Assembly: GCA_019454665.1 (NCBI GenBank)
Contig: JACFNW010000008.1
Location: 1 to 18,823, forward strand
Reading direction: 5' to 3'
Origin: Fimbriimonadaceae bacterium
GTDB lineage: Bacteria; Armatimonadota; Fimbriimonadia; Fimbriimonadales; Fimbriimonadaceae
DNA length: 18,823 nt
Below the pieces are notes generated by a model that searched no databases, was not told where the DNA came from, and saw only the letters and a list, made by a program, of their open reading frames with translations. Of this stretch, positions 15,580 through 18,823 are shown in pieces. A program made the translations under genes and the position numbers. Numbering within the stretch: the stretch's first letter is position 1; each line of letters starts with the position of its first letter.

Positions 15580-15842
15580 ATGCTCGCTTTGCTCGATCTT
15601 TTTAGCAACTGCCCCCGTCCGGTTCTCCTATTTTACATGGGGGTCAAGGTAGTCCGCTGGCGCGGCTCCACCTATCGCCAAGGCACTTCGTTTCCCCCTC
15701 GTTGGTGCCTTTGGAGGCACGCCGCCTCGGCACTCCGTCAGGCTATGACTCCCCATGTGGAGAAGCTGACGCTCAATCGGGCAGCAAGGTGATAAGACCT
15801 CAGAGTGAGGAACACGCTGACGCTTCCGGGAGAGCGTCCATC
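15580..15842 (+). ncRNA. Structured 5' leader RNA, copy 2 (upstream of the JAB gene)
   Basis: Second copy of the leader. The pairings of copy 1 are kept with different bases: ACATGGGG-GTC (15635-15645) with GAC-T-CCCCATGT (15747-15758), again with a single bulged T; CCGC-TGGC-GCGG (15654-15665); GTGCCT-TTGG-AGGCAC (15705-15720); CCTCA-GAG-TGAGG (15798-15810); and GACGCT/AGCGTC (15819-15838), which ends 4 nt before the ATG. CACCT (15669-15673) and AGGTG (15787-15791) are again available for a pseudoknot. AAGGCAC (15680-15686) could compete for GTGCCTT (15705-15711), giving an alternative fold. GGGAG in the loop of the last hairpin could be a ribosome-binding site. Confidence 0.75.
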
Positions 15843-16295
15843 ATGCGTGTCTACGAAGCCAAAATCACCTATTCTCTCGTTTCCCTCGGCGACGAACTTA
15901 AACTCGACCGCCCTGAAAAGGTTGTCGAATACCTCCGCTCTGCCTTCGAGGAAAATCCACTCCAGGAAGCGTTCTACGTTATCTTCCTGAATCGGAAGAA
16001 TGTTCCTATCGGTCGATTGATGGTGAGTCTTGGAACTTTGAATTCTACTTTAGCCGGTCCTCGCGAGGTCTTCCGCGGCGCGATCCTTGCTGGCGCCTCC
16101 GCAATCATCGTGGCGCACAACCACCCTTCAGGCGACCCCGCCCCGAGCGCCGCAGACGTTCAAGTAACCCGTCAACTTCGCGATGCCTCACGCATCATCG
16201 ACATCGACCTTATGGACCATGTGGTCGTCGGGCACTCCGAATCCGACCCTTTGGGGCGCGGCTACTATTCCTTCCGCGAAGCGGGTGTCATTTAG
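15843..16295 (+). CDS. RadC-type JAB domain protein, 150 aa
   Basis: A JAB/JAMM-fold protein of the RadC family reduced to the JAB domain (150 aa, no N-terminal helix-hairpin-helix part). The metal-site motif is complete: VAHNHPSGDPAPSAADV gives His-x-His, Ser and the distal Asp, and an upstream conserved Glu lies in LQEAFYV. RadC-like JAB proteins are frequent on plasmids and integrative elements; their role is not settled despite the old repair label. The ATG at 15843 is taken because it directly follows the leader's terminal hairpin; the open frame extends back into the leader by chance. It is not a CBASS Cap3 deconjugase: no E1/E2-like Cap2 is present and the motif is RadC-type. Confidence 0.9.
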   Translation: MRVYEAKITYSLVSLGDELKLDRPEKVVEYLRSAFEENPLQEAFYVIFLNRKNVPIGRLMVSLGTLNSTLAGPREVFRGAILAGASAIIVAHNHPSGDPAPSAADVQVTRQLRDASRIIDIDLMDHVVVGHSESDPLGRGYYSFREAGVI

Positions 16296-16298
16296 CCC

Positions 16299-16333
16299 AA
16301 GAGGGCTTCGGCCCGGTGCTTGGCAATAGCACC
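16299..16333 (+). terminator. Possible tandem-hairpin terminator after the JAB gene
   Basis: GGGC-TTCG-GCCC (16303-16314) is followed at once by GGTGCT-N7-AGCACC (16315-16333). There is no T-run, so it is weaker evidence than the terminator after the DUF6573-like gene, though the first hairpin has the same TTCG loop. Confidence 0.45.
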
Positions 16334-16446
16334 CCAGCACGGCCGGTGTTCCCTGACTATGCCAATACTTCTTAACTGCCTATTCTCCGTTCAGTAAAAA
16401 TAATGGAATGGATGCCGTGAACGAGGTTTATCCGTTTATCGGTTTA
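16334..16446. other. Convergent intergenic region with short repeats
   Basis: The 3' ends of the JAB gene and the SF3 helicase gene meet here. It holds a spaced inverted repeat, CGTTCA (16388-16393) and TGAACG (16418-16423), and a short run of GTTTATC-like repeats at about 16426-16446. Either could serve as the helicase-gene terminator; no clear function is seen. Confidence 0.35.
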
Positions 16447-18207
16447 CTACGGCAAATCCTTCCCATCGGCGGCAAACTTGACCCCCCGGTAGCCCTTTTG
16501 CGGAGGCTTGGTGCGCGTGTTGTCGCGGGTGGCTTGGAATTTCTTGAATAGCGGATTGCCAATTTTTTTGATGAAGGCGTTCCAGTCATGCGCTTGCAGT
16601 CCCTTTTGCTCGCAGAACCCCAGATAACGTTCGTGAAGGTCTGCGGTAGCTATCTCGTCAGAGGGAGTGCCCTTTAGCAGTTGGGTGTTGATAAATGCAG
16701 GAATTGAGTCCGAGCGAAAGAGAACCAAATCTCGTATGTCTTCTTGTCGCTGAGTTAGGGGGAATGGCTTCTTTGCTTTTTGCAGACTGCGGAGGTTAGT
16801 TACGCCCCGAAGCATCCAATTCAAAATTGCCGGTCCTTCTTTTCGGATGAGATATTCGTCGAATCTCTCAACATTCTTCGGTTTGGAGGGCGTCGACGCA
16901 GGATCTTCTTCAGCGGTCTCTTGCGAAGTTGTTTTTTTTGCCGAGGCAGATTGCCGATCTCTGATCTGAAGCAGAATTAGGCGTCGTTTCCACGCGTCCA
17001 CATCTTCGCGCAATGCAACTGGCAGTTCCGAGTTGCACCCAATGATAATATTGAACGGACCTTCCAAGGTGACGCGCTGTTGGGCGAACTTCACTTCGGC
17101 CCTTATTCCACTGTCGCCGGACAATGTTTTGAGCATGTGCGCAGAATCTCCCGAGAGGAAATCGGCGCCCGCGTCTTTCGACGTGAGCAGCGTTTTGCCC
17201 AGGAATTCACTTAACTCGAAGCGCTCTTCCAAGCGATTTGTCATCAGGGTCGCGCAATTGTCGATACCGACCATTTTCTCGACCAAGGAGATTAGGGTGG
17301 ATTTTCCGGCGCCCGCTTTGCCCGACAAAATCAGGATTTTATGAAATGGATTTTTTCCTAGCAGCGCCATCCCGCACCATAGCTGAAAGGCATCAACATC
17401 CTCTTGCTCTTCTAGGATGCTCTTCAGGAAACCAACGAATTTGGTAGGATGGTTCTTCTTGGGATCATATTCTGTCGGCACCGAATGCGTTAATTTATAG
17501 ACCGGACTAAAACCAGTGACCGCAATCCTCGTGTCCTCGATTACGATCACAGTATTGGATGCTCCAATAATCGTGTATGGCCTCGATACGGCGTTCATCA
17601 TCGCGAGCGATTTCGCGTTTTCAAACAGACTCTTGAAAAACGAATGATTCGATTTGAAGAGAAGAGGAGAGTGCAAAATCGAAGGGACCGTGAATTCCAT
17701 CAAGCGCCGGATTACCTCCTCATTGGAGATCATCTTCCAGACGCCGCGTTTGCCGTCATAGACCCGAAAGGCTTTTAGGCCTGCATCAAACTCAAGCCTG
17801 GCTTCGAGCAGGAACTTCCCCACGTGGTGCAGCTGGTTAACCGTGAGAATGATCTTATTGCTCGTGAATACGTCCAACACTGCCTGTCCATATTTTTCTT
17901 TGACGTATGCGTCGAGAGCGGTGCCGGACGAACTCAACTCATCGGCCAATCCCTTCAGCCAGTCATTGATGCTGGTGCCAGGGTAAACTTCAGCATCCCA
18001 GTTCTCTATGGCGAATTTCGCATCCTCTACCGCAGCCCTCCCTCGATAGACTTCTGTGATTATATCACGCCAAGGTCCTTCTCCAAAAAATTCCTCAAGG
18101 TGTTTCTCAGTTGGGACGTGAAGGGCTTTCGTGAGTGGATTGAAGGGCAGTGCTTTGATCCAATCTTTGGGGGCGGGGGGCGGCGTGATCACGTTAGCCA
18201 TTACCAT
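16447..18207 (-). CDS. D5/P4-type SF3 helicase of a phage or plasmid replication module
   Basis: A superfamily 3 replicative helicase like the C-terminal half of phage P4 alpha/D5-type primases. With the ATG at 18207 it has 586 residues. A D5_N-like region (QLWCGMALLG) precedes Walker A GKAGAGKS (296-303), followed by a Walker B-like region (LLTSKDAGADF), sensor motif C IIIGCNSELP (Asn392) and the Arg finger pair near 408-409. A Lys/Ser/Thr-rich linker (about 420-445) leads to a C-terminal helical domain. No zinc-finger or prim-pol domain is recognisable N-terminally. The frame stays open 60 codons upstream to a TTG at 18387, only 5 nt after the stop of the preceding gene, so the true start is uncertain; an ATG at 18201 is a third option. 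It marks the right side as part of a mobile element. Confidence 0.85.
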   Translation of the reverse strand: MVMANVITPPPAPKDWIKALPFNPLTKALHVPTEKHLEEFFGEGPWRDIITEVYRGRAAVEDAKFAIENWDAEVYPGTSINDWLKGLADELSSSGTALDAYVKEKYGQAVLDVFTSNKIILTVNQLHHVGKFLLEARLEFDAGLKAFRVYDGKRGVWKMISNEEVIRRLMEFTVPSILHSPLLFKSNHSFFKSLFENAKSLAMMNAVSRPYTIIGASNTVIVIEDTRIAVTGFSPVYKLTHSVPTEYDPKKNHPTKFVGFLKSILEEQEDVDAFQLWCGMALLGKNPFHKILILSGKAGAGKSTLISLVEKMVGIDNCATLMTNRLEERFELSEFLGKTLLTSKDAGADFLSGDSAHMLKTLSGDSGIRAEVKFAQQRVTLEGPFNIIIGCNSELPVALREDVDAWKRRLILLQIRDRQSASAKKTTSQETAEEDPASTPSKPKNVERFDEYLIRKEGPAILNWMLRGVTNLRSLQKAKKPFPLTQRQEDIRDLVLFRSDSIPAFINTQLLKGTPSDEIATADLHERYLGFCEQKGLQAHDWNAFIKKIGNPLFKKFQATRDNTRTKPPQKGYRGVKFAADGKDLP

Positions 18208-18392
18208 GTAGCCTGAATGGAGGCGTTGGCCTGTCAACGCCCCTTGGCCTTCAGCGACTAACCCAACGTCTTCGTAACGTTGCCCAACTTTGTTGAAGGT
18301 AGTCGCACAGCGAAACCCCTCATGCAGCCGTGCCCAAACCCGCTGCTTGGCCCCGAAAATAGGCGGCCAGCCTGCTCGGGCACTCAAACAGC
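18208..18392 (-). other. Open 5' extension of the SF3 helicase frame or short leader
   Basis: About 180 bp between the small upstream frame and the helicase ATG. It is open in the helicase frame up to a stop at 18405-18403, with only a TTG at 18387 as possible start. The predicted extension (for example GFRCATTFNKVGQRYEDVGL) is protein-like, so this may be coding. Otherwise it is an untranslated leader with no obvious promoter. Confidence 0.4.
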
Positions 18393-18665
18393 CTAGAAAA
18401 AACTAGCGGTTCCACCACGCTCAATCATCACCGCTGCCTGCCTAAAGTCGTTCTTAAGTTGGTTGCCGCAGGACTCAAACGGCGTTTGGCCTGCGCCTGA
18501 GGCGTGGTTTTCTGGGCCATCCACCACCGTGACAACGCGCGTCTCTTCTGCCGTTCCCTCCCAGAAGCCTTGGGCGTTCTGGATTGTCCATCCTCTGAAA
18601 TAGCGTGAAAGGGTTTTCTGGAGCAGGGCGTCGTCCTTGGGTAGGAACGTATGATTTGGAGTGTT
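18393..18665 (-). pseudogene. C-terminal part of a small protein without a visible start codon
   Basis: On the minus strand a frame ends at TAG 18395-18393, directly before the SF3 helicase frame. Its last approximately 90 codons look strongly protein-like: FLPKDDALLQKTLSRYFRGW, then NAQGFWEGTAEETRVVTVVD and LKNDFRQAAVMIERGG. The frame is open to the window edge, but the part beyond about 18665 is Pro/Arg-rich and not protein-like. No ATG, GTG or TTG occurs in it. It is therefore a gene with an unusual start, a 5'-truncated remnant, or a longer gene cut by the edge. The pattern (aromatic-Gly-x-Thr, then GFWEG, then a strand and QxAVMIE) recalls small accessory proteins of mobile elements, but I cannot name a family. 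Confidence 0.45.
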
Positions 18666-18823
18666 TCTAGCCCGGATATTGCATGAAGGCGTTGAGGTGG
18701 TGCGCAGAGGCGGTCGAAGCGTAGGCGAGGCGTGATGGACCGGGGCGAAGGGCGATTGGGGGTTGATGGCACGACACCACCCCCTTTCCCCCGTTGGCGA
18801 GCGGCAGGCGTTCGGGTGCTGAA
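18666..18823. other. Unassigned window edge
   Basis: About 160 bp of G-rich (plus strand) sequence with short GGCG-type repetitions. No frame here has a convincing protein composition, and no RNA gene or terminator is visible. Confidence 0.4.

Noticed and set aside
15454..15792. 112-residue plus-strand open frame in the JAB leader
   Set aside because: It is read straight through the structured leader; its composition is Arg/Pro/Trp-rich and its sequence is explained by RNA conservation.
14776..15842. CRISPR array or insertion-sequence ends as explanation for the repeated leaders
   Set aside because: Only two long, diverged copies with covarying helices and a gene between them; no transposase and no short regularly spaced repeats.
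15843..16295. JAB protein as the CBASS Cap3 deconjugase
   Set aside because: It has a RadC-type motif (HNHPSGD), lies more than 8 kb from the CD-NTase behind its own leader, and no Cap2 gene is present.
18428..18772. 114-residue minus-strand open frame starting with ATG
   Set aside because: Low-complexity Arg/Pro/Ser product; the frame shifted by one base gives a far more protein-like sequence ending at 18393.

Overview
The window looks like a bacterial chromosome or large-plasmid segment of moderately high GC (roughly 55-60 % by eye). It holds an anti-phage operon next to accessory genes of a mobile element. Shine-Dalgarno sequences are missing or weak before most starts; only the CD-NTase has a clear AAGGA. 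Together with the gene content this would fit Verrucomicrobiota or a neighbouring phylum, but the host assignment is a weak guess.

Left edge (1-1668, minus strand): a LysR-type regulator, an unrecognised 198-residue protein, and the first 17 codons of a possible third gene that leaves the window. The regulator is divergent from the main operon across a 77-bp gap that holds an inverted repeat and a direct repeat.

Defence operon (1746-13912, possibly to 14585, plus strand): an SNF2-family helicase with a C-terminal DUF3883 domain, a patatin-like phospholipase, a CD-NTase nucleotidyltransferase with an AGS-C sensor domain, a DUF1156 DNA methylase, and a DUF499 ATPase with an N-terminal Swt1-type HEPN domain. 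A small putative PD-(D/E)xK-like protein follows. The helicase, methylase and ATPase are the kind of set seen in DISARM- and BREX-related systems. The patatin and CD-NTase form a minimal type I CBASS pair. The CBASS pair sits inside the helicase/methylase/ATPase set and is joined to it by a 1-nt overlap (TGATG) on one side and a 4-nt overlap (ATGA) on the other. I infer one co-translated hybrid system in which DNA surveillance or modification could be wired to cyclic-oligonucleotide signalling, phospholipase-driven cell death and perhaps HEPN RNase activity. No PglZ, DrmA, DrmB, Cap2 or Cap3 gene is present.

Right part (14586-18823): two small accessory genes, a DUF6573-like protein and a RadC-type JAB protein. 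Each is preceded by a copy of an approximately 250-nt leader. The two copies share blocks of identical sequence, and several of their hairpins are kept by compensatory changes. Each leader ends in a hairpin exactly 4 nt before the ATG, so this is a strong candidate for a cis-regulatory structured RNA. The first unit ends in a near-perfect intrinsic terminator. On the minus strand, facing these genes, lie a D5/P4-type SF3 helicase without a recognisable primase domain and, upstream of it, the C-terminal part of a small protein with no visible start codon. These suggest that the right side belongs to an integrative element or plasmid.
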